Shown: one piece after another, positions 8,525 to 17,184 of the stretch
How positions within the stretch are numbered: position 1 is the first letter of the stretch
Layout: each line of letters starts with the position of its first letter
Notes under the pieces: generated by a model
Told to the model about the DNA's origin: nothing
The model's input: only the letters and a program-made list of their open reading frames with translations
Database searches by the model: none
Virus record (IMG/VR): IMGVR_UViG_3300008119_000039
Coordinates: 20,522-84,521 of that record
DNA: 64,000 nt
Origin: a virus
Reading direction: 5' to 3' (one strand)
Translations under genes and position numbers: made by a program

Positions 8525-8950
8525 ATGTGGTTATATAATAACGAACAACTTAATGAGTTACCAGAAGATTGCGTTGGATTTGTTTATCTAATAACAAATC
8601 TAACAAACGATCGTAAGTACATCGGTAAGAAACTTGCTAAGTTTTCAAAAACCAGTACCAAAACAGTTACACTTAAAAATGGTACTAAAAAGAAAAAAAA
8701 GATTCGTAGTAAAATTGATTCCGATTGGTTAGAATACTACGGATCAAGTATTGAATTAAATAAAGACATTGAAACTTTGGGAAAAGAACATTTTACCCGA
8801 GAAATTTTATATTTCTGTAAGTCAAAGGCTGAGTGTTCTTACGTTGAAGCACGAGAACAGTTTAGTCGTAGAGTTTTAGAATCAACTGAATATTATAATG
8901 GACAAATCTCAGTACGAGTACACGGATCACACATCATAGGTAAGGTATGA
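8525..8950 (+). CDS. GIY-YIG-like endonuclease family protein
   Basis: 141 residues. The N-terminal GFVYLITNLTNDRKYIGKK matches a GIY-YIG variant (VYL...YIG), and WLEYYGSSIELNKDI followed by FTREIL is typical of phage-encoded members, where a conserved Glu/Tyr region continues the fold. A lysine-rich insert (about 55-62) could bind nucleic acid. It could be a free-standing homing-type nuclease or a domesticated repair/DNA-processing protein. The next gene overlaps by four bases. Confidence 0.65.
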   Translation: MWLYNNEQLNELPEDCVGFVYLITNLTNDRKYIGKKLAKFSKTSTKTVTLKNGTKKKKKIRSKIDSDWLEYYGSSIELNKDIETLGKEHFTREILYFCKSKAECSYVEAREQFSRRVLESTEYYNGQISVRVHGSHIIGKV

Positions 8951-9951
8951 CAAAAATACTTTTTATAACAGCAATAGCATTATCAGCTTGTGCAGCTTAT
9001 TACTCTGTAATGGGCTTGCTTGCTATTTTCTCAGCAGCTGTTATTCCAATTCTTATTATGGGTTCACTACTAGAAGCTGCAAAACTTGTAGTAGCTTCTT
9101 GGCTCTATCGTTCGTGGAAAGAAATTCCATTAATAATGAAGTCTTATTTCACCTCAGCATTAGTTATTTTGATGATACTAACTTCGATGGGTATCTTTGG
9201 TTATCTATCGAAAGCACACCTAGATCAAGCAGTCCCAAGTGGGGATGTTGCTTCAAAGGTATCAATACTTGATGAGAAAATAAAAACAGAAAAAGATAAC
9301 ATAGATGTCGCAAGAAAACAAATCAAACAACTTGATGATCAAGTGGACCAAACGATCGGAAGAAGTTCTGACTCGCAAGGAGTGGAGAGATCTCTACAGA
9401 TTAGACGAGGACAGCAAAAGGAAAGAACCGCACTTCTTGCTGAAATTGGATCAGCTCAAACCAGAATCGCCAGATTAAATGAAGAACGTGCACCAATTGC
9501 TGCTGACTTAAGAAAAGTTGAAGCTGAGGTTGGTCCGATTAAATATATTGCTGCGTTAATCTACGAAGACACTGCATCAGAAGATGTGCTAGAAAAAGCA
9601 GTTCGTTGGGTTATTATTATGATTGTTTTGGTATTTGACCCACTGGCTGTTTTACTATTGGTAGCAGCAAACTGGCAAATGCGTAAAGATTCTGAGATCA
9701 TCGTACAATCTGAAGAATTACCTGAACCACAACCTCTACAACCCAAGCCAGAGCCAGAGCCATTACCAGAAGAAAGTAAGAGTATAATCTCTAACTTCTT
9801 TCGTAAGCCTAAAGAAGACACGTCAACATTAGAAGTCTTTGAACACGCCACAACTAAGAAAGTTATAAACTTAAAAAATGAAGCTGTGGTGAATGATCAG
9901 ATTCAAATAGAACTTACACAAGAAAAACCTCCTAGACCACCTTTAAGGTAG
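8947..9951 (+). CDS. Membrane protein with central coiled coil
   Basis: 334 residues. Hydrophobic segments lie at about 5-30, 35-50 and 65-85, then a long coiled coil (about 100-185), another membrane segment (about 215-240) and a proline-rich charged tail (PEPQPLQPKPEPEPLPEE). The arrangement resembles DUF4407-type or phage-specific membrane proteins; I recall similar ones in T4-like cyanophages. Function unknown. A CTAAATA motif follows it. Confidence 0.7.
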   Translation: MTKILFITAIALSACAAYYSVMGLLAIFSAAVIPILIMGSLLEAAKLVVASWLYRSWKEIPLIMKSYFTSALVILMILTSMGIFGYLSKAHLDQAVPSGDVASKVSILDEKIKTEKDNIDVARKQIKQLDDQVDQTIGRSSDSQGVERSLQIRRGQQKERTALLAEIGSAQTRIARLNEERAPIAADLRKVEAEVGPIKYIAALIYEDTASEDVLEKAVRWVIIMIVLVFDPLAVLLLVAANWQMRKDSEIIVQSEELPEPQPLQPKPEPEPLPEESKSIISNFFRKPKEDTSTLEVFEHATTKKVINLKNEAVVNDQIQIELTQEKPPRPPLR

Positions 9952-9969
9952 TGTAAAACATAATTAACC

Positions 9970-9976
9970 CTAAATA
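9970..9976 (+). promoter_or_regulatory. CTAAATA late-promoter-like motif
   Basis: Located in the 81-base gap before the exported-protein genes at 10033 and 10507. The gap shows no -35/-10 of the early type, so late transcription of the 10-13 kb genes is likely. Confidence 0.55.
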
Positions 9977-10032
9977 ATATTAGAGTGAACGCAATACCTC
10001 GTTATTTTCCGTATAACTAAAAAGGTTTAAAA

Positions 10033-10506
10033 ATGACCAAAAAGATCGCTACAGCGGTGCTTTTTGTCATGTATTTGTCTTCTGCGATGGCTGATCCCAT
10101 CGTGACTGATTCGACTAGTAGAAGTACAACTGATTCTACTTCAAATAGCACTACAACAGTAAAATCCCCTCCACCAACAGCAGTGGCTCCAGCAATCACG
10201 ATTATTAATAGTGATGTTTGCGCTGTAGCTGTATCTGGTGCAACTCAAACTCAAATTCTTGGTATCTCCTTTGGTGCCACGATGACTGATAAGAATTGCG
10301 AAAGATTAAAGTTAGCTCGTTCCACATATGATATGGGTATGAAGGTAGCAGCAGTTGCTATTATGTGCCAAGATGAAAGAGTCTTTACAGCAATGATGAA
10401 TGCTGGAACACCATGCCCAGTAGATGGTAAAATTGGTGAGCAAGCCAAGAAAATCTGGGAAGACAATCCTGATCGTCAACCACAAAAAGTCAAGAGTAAA
10501 GACTAA
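10033..10506 (+). CDS. Exported small protein, Ser/Thr-rich N-terminus
   Basis: 157 residues with a clear Sec signal peptide (about 1-20, cut near AMA-DP). A low-complexity Ser/Thr segment follows (about 25-48), then a domain with cysteines in SDVCAVAV, DKNCERL, IMCQDE and GTPCPVD that could form two disulfides. It is immediately followed by another exported protein. Periplasmic or virion-surface location is likely; role unknown. Confidence 0.65.
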   Translation: MTKKIATAVLFVMYLSSAMADPIVTDSTSRSTTDSTSNSTTTVKSPPPTAVAPAITIINSDVCAVAVSGATQTQILGISFGATMTDKNCERLKLARSTYDMGMKVAAVAIMCQDERVFTAMMNAGTPCPVDGKIGEQAKKIWEDNPDRQPQKVKSKD

Positions 10507-12711
10507 ATGAGATTTTGGGTATTAGTGTTTTTGGTTGTTGGCTTGGTTGCACTCACACCAAGAGCTAAAGCACAAACTCCAATAACATCACAAAACATTC
10601 TAACACCAACAGTTGATGCATGGACTGGTTCTGTTGCAGGACAAAATGGTGGATACTCTGGTGGTGGTAATGGACCAGCATTTAATGCAGGAACAAATAC
10701 TTTAATTTTTGGATATACAACTGCAACAGCAACTCAAAGAATCACTGCTGAAGCATTTGCTATTCAACACGCATTAGATTTGTCCAACTCTGGTATTAAA
10801 ATTAATGGATATAATTATTCATGGCAGATTAATAATTCTGGTGAGCAATCTGGAACTTTGACTGGACAGGTAAATTTGTTAAGAGGTACTAGTGTTTTAA
10901 GAACTGACATCTATAATTACAATACTCCAACGAATGGTTTTCAGTTATACTCTGGCACTCAAACTTTTGTTAATCAAGAAAGTATGCTTGCTGGTGATTC
11001 AATGACACTTTCGTTTACTGGTAAAGATAGTAGATTCTGGGCAGGTTATTATGGACCACAAGTTCGTAATCCATCAATTACATTAAACTATACTACTGAT
11101 CCGTGCGCAGGCAATCCAGCATATTCACCATCGTGTTCAGGATATAACACAGTAGTAACCAGTCCAAATTTATTAACTGGAATGACTGGACCACAAGCAT
11201 ATGCTATCAACCAAGCATTATCCAATGCTGGTGCTGGCGCAATGATACATGGTTTTAATTATGGATATGACTATAGCGTAGCTGGAAGAACATGTTCCTT
11301 TTTTGATTTGTTTGGTTTTTGTTTAACAGGTTGGCAGTATTCAGATGCAGGAGTTGCCACTGTTATTACAGACAGTAATAATTCTACTATCTACAGTTCA
11401 TCTAATACACACAATGGTGGTGATAATGGAACTTTTGGAACATATAGTAAACAATTTAGATTTGGAACTTCCAGACAAATAACTACACTTGGTGGCTTTG
11501 CTATGGCACCATGGACTAGTGGAAATGCCAGCATAACAAATATGTATAGCAATGCGGTATATACAGCAGATCCTTGTTTAGATCCTCTATCTTCACCATC
11601 ATGTTCAGGTTATGCTGCAGCATATTTCACTCAACAATGTACTGCTAATCCTCTGTATAATTCTGCATGTCCTGGATACGCACAAGCATATTTTACTCAA
11701 CAATGTACTGTCAATGCAATGTTTGATCCTGCATGTCCTGGATACGCATCGGCATATCTAACATATCAATGTTCAATCAATCCATTGTATAGCACCACAT
11801 GTGCTGGATATGCAGAAGCCTATAAAACTCAACAATGTGCATTGGATGGATTATATGATAGAACTTGTACAAACTATGCAGACGCATATGCTAGAAAATA
11901 TGTAATAGGTATTCCATCTTCTGGAACAATAAGCTATGGACCAGCTGATTCAAGATGCACAGTTGGTTGTGACACATCCAATACCCTAAACACAAATGCT
12001 GGACCAGCTACATCAGGCTATTCTGGTCCAGGTGCCACTAATGTATCAACAACACAGCCAGTAACTTCGATTAGTAACTCAGGACAAATTTCTACTGGTG
12101 TTGCTGTTACTAATGATAGTAACGTGAACGCTGTAATTGCAACTCCAAAAATGGATGGACCAGCTGCATCTACTGGCAATAGTCCTGTTGCCTCATCAAT
12201 GAATTCGCCTGGACCAGCTGCATCAGGATCTTCAACCCAAACAGCAAATGCTGGACCCGCCACTAGACAAGAACAAAAATCAGAGGATAAAAGAGATGAT
12301 GCTCCGAAAGGCACTGGAGGCAACAATTCGCCACAGACTACTAATACTGCTCAAGCGTCATCTGATAAACCAGCAGCACCAACTGCTCGTCAAGCAATCC
12401 AAGAACGAAGAGAAGCTGCAGCAAAAGCTGAAGCAGTAGAAAAAGGTAAAAACCTTGCCAATGAAATGGGTAAGGCATCTGACATGGAATCACAAAAACA
12501 AGTTCAGAATGTAGTTATTCAAGCAATGGGGTTTACACCTGGATTTGATACATACGGTAAAGCAATGTTACCAGATGTTGCTGGATATAAACCATATTCA
12601 GTTTATAACAATCAAAAAACTATTGATAATCGTGCTAACCTAAGAATGTTTGGTGGCACTGATCGCATACATAACGAAATGGTAAACTCACAATATAACA
12701 AAGGAAATTAA
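10507..12711 (+). CDS. Large exported protein with 22-residue cysteine repeats
   Basis: 734 residues with an N-terminal signal peptide (cut near AKA-QT). Two related beta-rich domains (about 25-195 and 210-350) each end in a DPC motif. They are followed by five tandem repeats of about 22 residues (about 355-466) of the form C-x9-C-x-x-Y-A-x-A-Y; one further copy sits near residue 199. A glycine/proline/alanine repeat region (GPA motifs, about 495-590) and a charged helix follow. It looks like a surface adhesin or virion-associated protein; no enzyme motif was seen. Confidence 0.7.
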   Translation: MRFWVLVFLVVGLVALTPRAKAQTPITSQNILTPTVDAWTGSVAGQNGGYSGGGNGPAFNAGTNTLIFGYTTATATQRITAEAFAIQHALDLSNSGIKINGYNYSWQINNSGEQSGTLTGQVNLLRGTSVLRTDIYNYNTPTNGFQLYSGTQTFVNQESMLAGDSMTLSFTGKDSRFWAGYYGPQVRNPSITLNYTTDPCAGNPAYSPSCSGYNTVVTSPNLLTGMTGPQAYAINQALSNAGAGAMIHGFNYGYDYSVAGRTCSFFDLFGFCLTGWQYSDAGVATVITDSNNSTIYSSSNTHNGGDNGTFGTYSKQFRFGTSRQITTLGGFAMAPWTSGNASITNMYSNAVYTADPCLDPLSSPSCSGYAAAYFTQQCTANPLYNSACPGYAQAYFTQQCTVNAMFDPACPGYASAYLTYQCSINPLYSTTCAGYAEAYKTQQCALDGLYDRTCTNYADAYARKYVIGIPSSGTISYGPADSRCTVGCDTSNTLNTNAGPATSGYSGPGATNVSTTQPVTSISNSGQISTGVAVTNDSNVNAVIATPKMDGPAASTGNSPVASSMNSPGPAASGSSTQTANAGPATRQEQKSEDKRDDAPKGTGGNNSPQTTNTAQASSDKPAAPTARQAIQERREAAAKAEAVEKGKNLANEMGKASDMESQKQVQNVVIQAMGFTPGFDTYGKAMLPDVAGYKPYSVYNNQKTIDNRANLRMFGGTDRIHNEMVNSQYNKGN

Positions 12712-12712
12712 A

Positions 12713-13213
12713 ATGGCAGAGGAAATTAAAGACGTCAATAAAAAGATTGACGAAGCAGAAGCAGCAGTAAAGAAGTATGCAAGTAAAGATACTGTAATTA
12801 GTATTGGTGGTTACGAATTTACACCTGCAAAACTAATGGTAGCTGCAACATTAGTATCATCTATTCTTGGTGGTTTATATGGTGCGTTTGAAGTCTATAA
12901 AGATTATCAGGGTATGAAGAAAAAGATTGCAGAATATGTTTCACCAGATTTAGCAGAAGTTTATAAAAAGCTAGATGTTATTCAAGTAGAGTCTGGTAAA
13001 ACTGCTGAGTATACTCGTGATATCAAGAACGATCTTAAAAATGACATTCGTCGTTTAGAGTCAGTTGTTGAGCAAGTAGAGCGTTCAGCCAAACAATCTG
13101 CACGTGAATCAAGCGAATCGCAAAAAGAACAAGAGCGTGAACTACGTCAATTACGTAAAGAAATCGATACTAAGATCCAAAGAGCGTTAGACAACCCATT
13201 ATCGAATAAATAA
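12713..13213 (+). CDS. Coiled-coil protein with one membrane segment
   Basis: 166 residues: a short N-terminal helix, a hydrophobic segment (about 40-62, KLMVAATLVSSILGGLYGAF) and a long C-terminal coiled coil (about 75-160). It is two bases after the repeat protein and last in that unit before a terminator. It may anchor or organise the two exported proteins; not recognised. Confidence 0.6.
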   Translation: MAEEIKDVNKKIDEAEAAVKKYASKDTVISIGGYEFTPAKLMVAATLVSSILGGLYGAFEVYKDYQGMKKKIAEYVSPDLAEVYKKLDVIQVESGKTAEYTRDIKNDLKNDIRRLESVVEQVERSAKQSARESSESQKEQERELRQLRKEIDTKIQRALDNPLSNK

Positions 13214-13222
13214 CCTTTCTAG

Positions 13223-13236
13223 ATCAATGACTTACG
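13223..13236 (+). repeat. Intergenic repeat ATCAATGACTTACG, copy 1
   Basis: Exact 14-base copy of a sequence also at 40679 and 51462, with a similar CCTTTCTA lead-in. All three copies lie in short intergenic gaps between a gene end and an early promoter. Confidence 0.8.
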
Positions 13237-13238
13237 AA

Positions 13239-13262
13239 AACCCTACTGCTAGTAGGGTTTTT
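13239..13262 (+). terminator. Rho-independent terminator
   Basis: AACCCTACT and AGTAGGGTT form a nine-base-pair stem around GCT, followed by a T run. It closes the 10-13.2 kb unit. Confidence 0.88.
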
Positions 13263-13273
13263 CAACATTTAGC

Positions 13274-13302
13274 TTTACTTTTATTTGACTTTAGCGTATA
13301 AT
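13274..13302 (+). promoter_or_regulatory. Early sigma70-like promoter
   Basis: TTTACT, 17 bases, TATAAT. The initial transcribed sequence (AACTGTGTTAGGGTTGA) is nearly repeated after the promoter at 40587. It drives the small genes from 13334. Confidence 0.85.
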
Positions 13303-13333
13303 AACTGTGTTAGGGTTGAAAAAGGAACTTATT

Positions 13334-13495
13334 ATGATACGATTTATTATTGGTCTACTGTTGACCTTTGGTGCTGTTGGTGGTTTGGATAACGATCCAG
13401 ATGCACCACTGTTGGTATTGACTTTGATTGCCGTGATTGGCTTGGGGTTGATGCATTCTGGTGTGCATGCTCTTGGGAGAAACAATAATGAGTAA
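13334..13495 (+). CDS. Small two-helix membrane protein
   Basis: 53 residues from the ATG at 13334, with AAGGAAC upstream. Hydrophobic helices lie at about 2-16 and 27-42. Directly downstream of an early promoter, so probably an early host-membrane protein. Not recognised. Overlaps the next gene by eight bases. Confidence 0.65.
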   Translation: MIRFIIGLLLTFGAVGGLDNDPDAPLLVLTLIAVIGLGLMHSGVHALGRNNNE

Positions 13496-13700
13496 AATGG
13501 CTGAGTTAGCGTTAGACATTGAAGAGTTGTTGGCTGAAGGTATGTCACCAAAGTTTGTTGCAGTTACACTGAACTGTCCGATTGAAATGGTTTATGATAC
13601 CATTGAACAACTTGAGTGTTTAGAATTAGAAAAGCAGTATGAAATGTTGTCATATGATGAAGAGATGGCAAATGACGATGCACAATATTATGGAGCTTGA
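13488..13700 (+). CDS. Small acidic conserved phage protein
   Basis: 70 residues from the ATG at 13488. The middle (GMSPKFVAVTLNCPIEMVYDTIE) resembles a helix-turn-helix-type helical pair; the tail is acidic (YDEEMANDDAQYYGA). Possible small regulator; the fold call is tentative. Confidence 0.6.
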   Translation: MSKMAELALDIEELLAEGMSPKFVAVTLNCPIEMVYDTIEQLECLELEKQYEMLSYDEEMANDDAQYYGA

Positions 13701-13701
13701 T

Positions 13702-14004
13702 ATGATTATTACTTACAAAGAAGCACAATTAGCAACTGAACATTTTGATAAGAGTCATGGATCGTTTTTCGATCGTGGTTCTGCAGATTCTTACTACCAT
13801 CGTCCACGTGACCCACATCGTGGTGGTGTTGGTGGTATGTCTGGTCCTAGAATTGATGCTGTGCGTGAAAATAAACTTAAACCTAGAGATCCAATAGCAA
13901 AGGATCTACGTACTCCCAAATACCGAATGCGTGTAGTTGAGAGTAAGGTTAAGTACACACGCAAATCCAAACACACAAAGGACAATTATGGACAATACTT
14001 ATGA
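13702..14004 (+). CDS. Conserved phage protein with FDRGSADSYY motif
   Basis: 100 residues from the ATG at 13702. The N-terminal FDKSHGSFFDRGSADSYYHRPRDPH is a motif I recognise from short conserved proteins in many T4-like phages. Basic, arginine/lysine-rich C-terminus. Function unknown. Overlaps the next start. Confidence 0.65.
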   Translation: MIITYKEAQLATEHFDKSHGSFFDRGSADSYYHRPRDPHRGGVGGMSGPRIDAVRENKLKPRDPIAKDLRTPKYRMRVVESKVKYTRKSKHTKDNYGQYL

Positions 14005-14236
14005 AATAGGCAGAGGTGGTGCTCTTACTACTGTTAAGATTAAAGACTACCCATACGATGTTGTTGAGTTTACCATTACCAAATATCTTGCTGATGAAAA
14101 AGGTAGGGAGATTGTCAACAGCGGATACACCACATTCTTTTCCAATAAAGAATTCGTAGATTTTTTCACACCAATTGTAAATGACTTGAAAGCGAGATTT
14201 GATAATGCAAACAATGCCAGCAAACCAAACACCTGA
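13988..14236 (+). CDS. Hypothetical protein
   Basis: 82 residues from the ATG at 13988; AAGGACA upstream is a usable ribosome site. Alternating beta/alpha pattern, no cysteine or membrane segment. It overlaps both neighbours, as expected for a compact early operon. Not recognised. Confidence 0.6.
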   Translation: MDNTYEIGRGGALTTVKIKDYPYDVVEFTITKYLADEKGREIVNSGYTTFFSNKEFVDFFTPIVNDLKARFDNANNASKPNT

Positions 14237-14456
14237 ATTTAAAACTTGGCTCAAAGGACTACTAGTCGATGAAAATACAAAAGATCTGTGCGTTGTGTTT
14301 ACCAAGAAAGATGGTACTGAGCGAGAACTATTCTGCACACTCGATGAAAGCAGAATCCCCTCAGCCAAACTTCCAAAAGTCCAAGAAAGTGGCTCGGTTG
14401 TTAGAAACTTCAGCGATGAGTCAGCCAGAGTGTTTGACACAGAAAGTAAGGTTTGA
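14205..14456 (+). CDS. DUF2693-like SH3-type beta-barrel protein
   Basis: 83 residues from the ATG at 14205 (a second ATG at 14214). The core CVVFTKKDGTERELFCTLDES followed by RVFDTESK matches my memory of the small DUF2693/SH3-fold proteins common in T4-like phages, though the C-terminal tail after RVFD is shorter here. Unknown function. Confidence 0.55.
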   Translation: MQTMPANQTPEFKTWLKGLLVDENTKDLCVVFTKKDGTERELFCTLDESRIPSAKLPKVQESGSVVRNFSDESARVFDTESKV

Positions 14457-14462
14457 ACTATC

Positions 14463-14660
14463 ATGAATAATACTATGTTAACAATCGGTCTTTTGTTGGT
14501 TGCAATTGCTGCAGTAATTGGTATGCCTATTGCCCTTATCTGGGCACTCAATACCTTATTCCCTGTGTTGGCAATTCCATACGGCATTGAAACTTGGTTG
14601 GCTGCATTTATTATTCCAGCTGCATTTAAAACTGAATTTTCGTTTAAACAGAAAGCATAA
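14463..14660 (+). CDS. Small membrane protein
   Basis: 65 residues with two strongly hydrophobic segments (about 5-30 and 33-55). Seven bases after the previous gene and three before the next. Not recognised; inner-membrane location is likely. Confidence 0.6.
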   Translation: MNNTMLTIGLLLVAIAAVIGMPIALIWALNTLFPVLAIPYGIETWLAAFIIPAAFKTEFSFKQKA

Positions 14661-14662
14661 TT

Positions 14663-14941
14663 ATGAGTATTTCCTCAATTGAAGATCGTAAAAAGATTTT
14701 TGGTGCCATCCGTGAGATTAGTAATTCTATGGTTCGCATCGAAGCAGAACGTGATCTAATCAAAGACATCGTGAAAGATGTTTCTGATAATTATCAACTT
14801 TCTCGTAAAGTTGTAAATAAGATGGCTAAAGTTTATCATAAACAATCACTATCTCAAACTGTTGCTGAACACGAAGAGTTTGTAGACATGTATGACCAAG
14901 TAACCAGTGCGAATAATACCAACACTGCACCCAACCCATAA
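14663..14941 (+). CDS. dsbA: DsbA-like double-stranded DNA-binding protein
   Basis: 92 residues, close to T4 DsbA (89). The pattern IEAERDLIKDIVKDV, a lysine-rich KVVNKMAKVYHKQ and EHEEFVDMYDQV matches the T4-type DsbA family, which binds DNA near late promoters and supports late transcription. Consistent with gp33 being encoded at 52.6 kb. The next gene overlaps the last 35 bases. Confidence 0.7.
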   Translation: MSISSIEDRKKIFGAIREISNSMVRIEAERDLIKDIVKDVSDNYQLSRKVVNKMAKVYHKQSLSQTVAEHEEFVDMYDQVTSANNTNTAPNP

Positions 14942-15509
14942 GTACAAGTTACTTTATGTTTCTGGATACGCTCAGGAGGGTGATGGTACATTCGATGCTT
15001 TATTCTCAAAGACAACTATAACAGATAATTTTAAAGAACTTTTCTATAAAAATGAAATAGAAACATATGCGTGTGAGTTTAGTAAAACAGACACGCATTT
15101 TTCAGTGTATCATAAATGTAGAGAATTTGTTATAAAGAATAAAATTGATTTTGTCTTTGGTTTTTGCTATGGATCGTTTCCGTCTTTATACTCTGCCATA
15201 GATAGTAGTGTAAAAGGTGTTATTCTTTTAGATACTTCTACTATTCCTCCTGTTTGGTCTAATCGGGGAATTACCTCAAACTTAACAAAACCAATTCCGC
15301 CAATTAAACTGGATAGTATAACATGTCCTGTTAAATTATTTTATTCAGAGTGGGGAGTTAATAATAAGATTAATACCTTTAATAAATTACAAACTGAGTT
15401 TATTAAAACACTTGACGTTGAAGTCATCCCAAATAGTACACATGCTATTATGCTTGAACCACAACGATATATCTTAATGGATAAAATAATGGAGTTTATA
15501 AATGCTTGA
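14907..15509 (+). CDS. Alpha/beta hydrolase-fold protein with Cys in the nucleophile elbow
   Basis: 200 residues from a GTG start inside the previous gene; no better start precedes the conserved LLYVSGYA strand. The nucleophile elbow reads G-F-C-Y-G (Cys87), as in dienelactone-hydrolase-type or thiol variants rather than Ser. A catalytic His is likely in STHAIM near residue 177. It overlaps the PLP enzyme gene by eight bases, and a second hydrolase follows, forming a three-gene cassette. Substrate unknown. Confidence 0.65.
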   Translation: MRIIPTLHPTHKYKLLYVSGYAQEGDGTFDALFSKTTITDNFKELFYKNEIETYACEFSKTDTHFSVYHKCREFVIKNKIDFVFGFCYGSFPSLYSAIDSSVKGVILLDTSTIPPVWSNRGITSNLTKPIPPIKLDSITCPVKLFYSEWGVNNKINTFNKLQTEFIKTLDVEVIPNSTHAIMLEPQRYILMDKIMEFINA

Positions 15510-16320
15510 CTATCCAGCTTGGAAAAATGGTAAGTACTGTAAAGTTAAAGATCTGACCGTATCAGTTCTTGATTTTGGTTTGATTCATTGTGATGCTACA
15601 TATGATGTTCTTGCCGTTAAAAATGGCGAGATACAAAATCTCGAAGCACACCTGAGTAGATTTATTAACAGTTCACAGGGGTGGCGCATTCCAGTTGAAT
15701 ACTCTGATAATGATATTGAGATTGTAATTCAAACACTGGTGGCTATTGCTCCAACTGATGATCTATTAGTTTGGATTGGTTTAACACGTGGAACACCTAC
15801 ATCTGGCAATCCAAGAGATCTAGACAGTTGTAAACCTAATTTGTTTATATACGTTAAACCTTACTATGGTTTCAACAAGGATAACACAGCAACTGTTTGT
15901 TTGGCTAAACAATTACGCAATACTGCCATTGATCAAACAATGAAGAACTTTGCATGGAATGATTTAAACCTTGCACAGTGGGAAGCAATTGATCGTGGTT
16001 ATGATACAGCTGTGCTAATAGACCATAGAGGTTTCTTAACTGAAGGTCCAGGATTTAATATGGGTATTGTCCGTGACGGTAAAGTTTATGCCCCAAAGCA
16101 AAATCGCCTGGAAGGCACAGTTATGAAACTTGTTGAACAGTTATGTGTGGAAAATAACGTACAGTTTAGTTGGGCTGCAATATCACCTGAGGATTGTCTT
16201 GATGCAGATGCTATGTTTTTAACATCAACTGCTGGTAATGTTATTGCAGTAAAGTGTTTTGAAAATAAATATTTTAATGATAATGAGATTTTAAAATGGT
16301 TACAACAGAAGTTAGTCTAG
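15502..16320 (+). CDS. PLP-dependent class IV aminotransferase/lyase
   Basis: 272 residues of fold-type IV (branched-chain or D-amino-acid aminotransferase, or 4-amino-4-deoxychorismate lyase). The Schiff-base lysine is probably Lys148 (QTMKNFAWND). The phosphate-binding strands read LTEGPGFNMGIV and APKQNRLEGTVM. The family member cannot be told from sequence alone. It sits between two alpha/beta hydrolases with overlapping ends on both sides, so the three are probably one pathway. Confidence 0.8.
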   Translation: MLDYPAWKNGKYCKVKDLTVSVLDFGLIHCDATYDVLAVKNGEIQNLEAHLSRFINSSQGWRIPVEYSDNDIEIVIQTLVAIAPTDDLLVWIGLTRGTPTSGNPRDLDSCKPNLFIYVKPYYGFNKDNTATVCLAKQLRNTAIDQTMKNFAWNDLNLAQWEAIDRGYDTAVLIDHRGFLTEGPGFNMGIVRDGKVYAPKQNRLEGTVMKLVEQLCVENNVQFSWAAISPEDCLDADAMFLTSTAGNVIAVKCFENKYFNDNEILKWLQQKLV

Positions 16321-17093
16321 AACAAAACAAACATCTATTATTCCTACTACCAGGACAAAGTTTATCGCCACGTGTTTTCTGGGATTTTAAACTACCAGAT
16401 GGTTACACGCATATAGATTATTTTCTTGCAGCAGGTATAGATGTAATCTTATTTGATCCATGCGGTTATGGAGAGAGTACTGAGAATTATCAGTACGATA
16501 GGCTTGGGTATGCAGACCAGATTGAATCTGCAATCAAAGAACTTAAGAAAGAATATGTTTCTAAAACTGTATTTGGTTTCTCTACATCAACTGCTCCTGC
16601 ATTGATTGCTGGTGAGAGAGGTTTATTTGATAAAGTTATTATTCATAGTCCATCTGTTCGTATGGATAAACGGTATTATGTTGAGTTTGACACTGAGCAC
16701 TTTGAGACTGGTATCGAAAAACTTAAAAAAGAAAGACTTGAGAAGATTAGTGATAAGTTGATTGGTACACCAAATAGAATTGACGGATGGGAGCAAAAGA
16801 TTGTTGACGTTATTGGCAGCACTACTTGGAAAGTTCCATCGCAACCTGTTTATGATATAAACAATTACTGGGTTGATACAGGACAGTTAGGGTTCGATCC
16901 TGCAAAGGTTCCACCGATCTTAAGCATTATTGGTGAGTATGACTATGAATCAACCACAGGTGGTTATGATACCTTTAAGGAACTATTCCCTCAATCCAAG
17001 GAAGTCATTATTCCTCAGTCTACCCATTTTTCTATGTGGGAAAATTCCTCTGCCCTAACTCGTTTGGAGATGATCCAATGGGTCTTGCAATAA
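16296..17093 (+). CDS. Alpha/beta hydrolase-fold protein
   Basis: 265 residues overlapping the PLP enzyme by 25 bases. It has an HLLFLLPGQ strand, an oxyanion-type FDPCGYGES loop, an elbow G-F-S-T-S with Ser96 (Gly replaced by Ser after the nucleophile), and a C-terminal QSTHFSMWE catalytic-His motif. An esterase, thioesterase or haloperoxidase-like role is possible. Last gene of the cassette; an early promoter follows. Confidence 0.75.
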   Translation: MVTTEVSLEQNKHLLFLLPGQSLSPRVFWDFKLPDGYTHIDYFLAAGIDVILFDPCGYGESTENYQYDRLGYADQIESAIKELKKEYVSKTVFGFSTSTAPALIAGERGLFDKVIIHSPSVRMDKRYYVEFDTEHFETGIEKLKKERLEKISDKLIGTPNRIDGWEQKIVDVIGSTTWKVPSQPVYDINNYWVDTGQLGFDPAKVPPILSIIGEYDYESTTGGYDTFKELFPQSKEVIIPQSTHFSMWENSSALTRLEMIQWVLQ

Positions 17094-17127
17094 CCCTCAA
17101 AACCGTAAGGGAATGATCAAAAATACC

Positions 17128-17156
17128 TTGCCTTTAATTCAAAGGTAGGGTATAAT
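17128..17156 (+). promoter_or_regulatory. Early sigma70-like promoter
   Basis: TTGCCT, 17 bases starting TTTAATTC across the -35 edge, TATAAT. Drives 17185 and probably rnh. Confidence 0.85.
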
Positions 17157-17184
17157 AGTTATATTAAATGGAGGTTATTGACCT

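Noticed and set aside
13949-14587. Long minus-strand reading frame (about 210 codons) opposite several small plus-strand genes
   Set aside because: The plus-strand genes have ribosome sites, overlapping starts and recognisable families; the minus frame has no ribosome site and biased composition typical of an antisense shadow.
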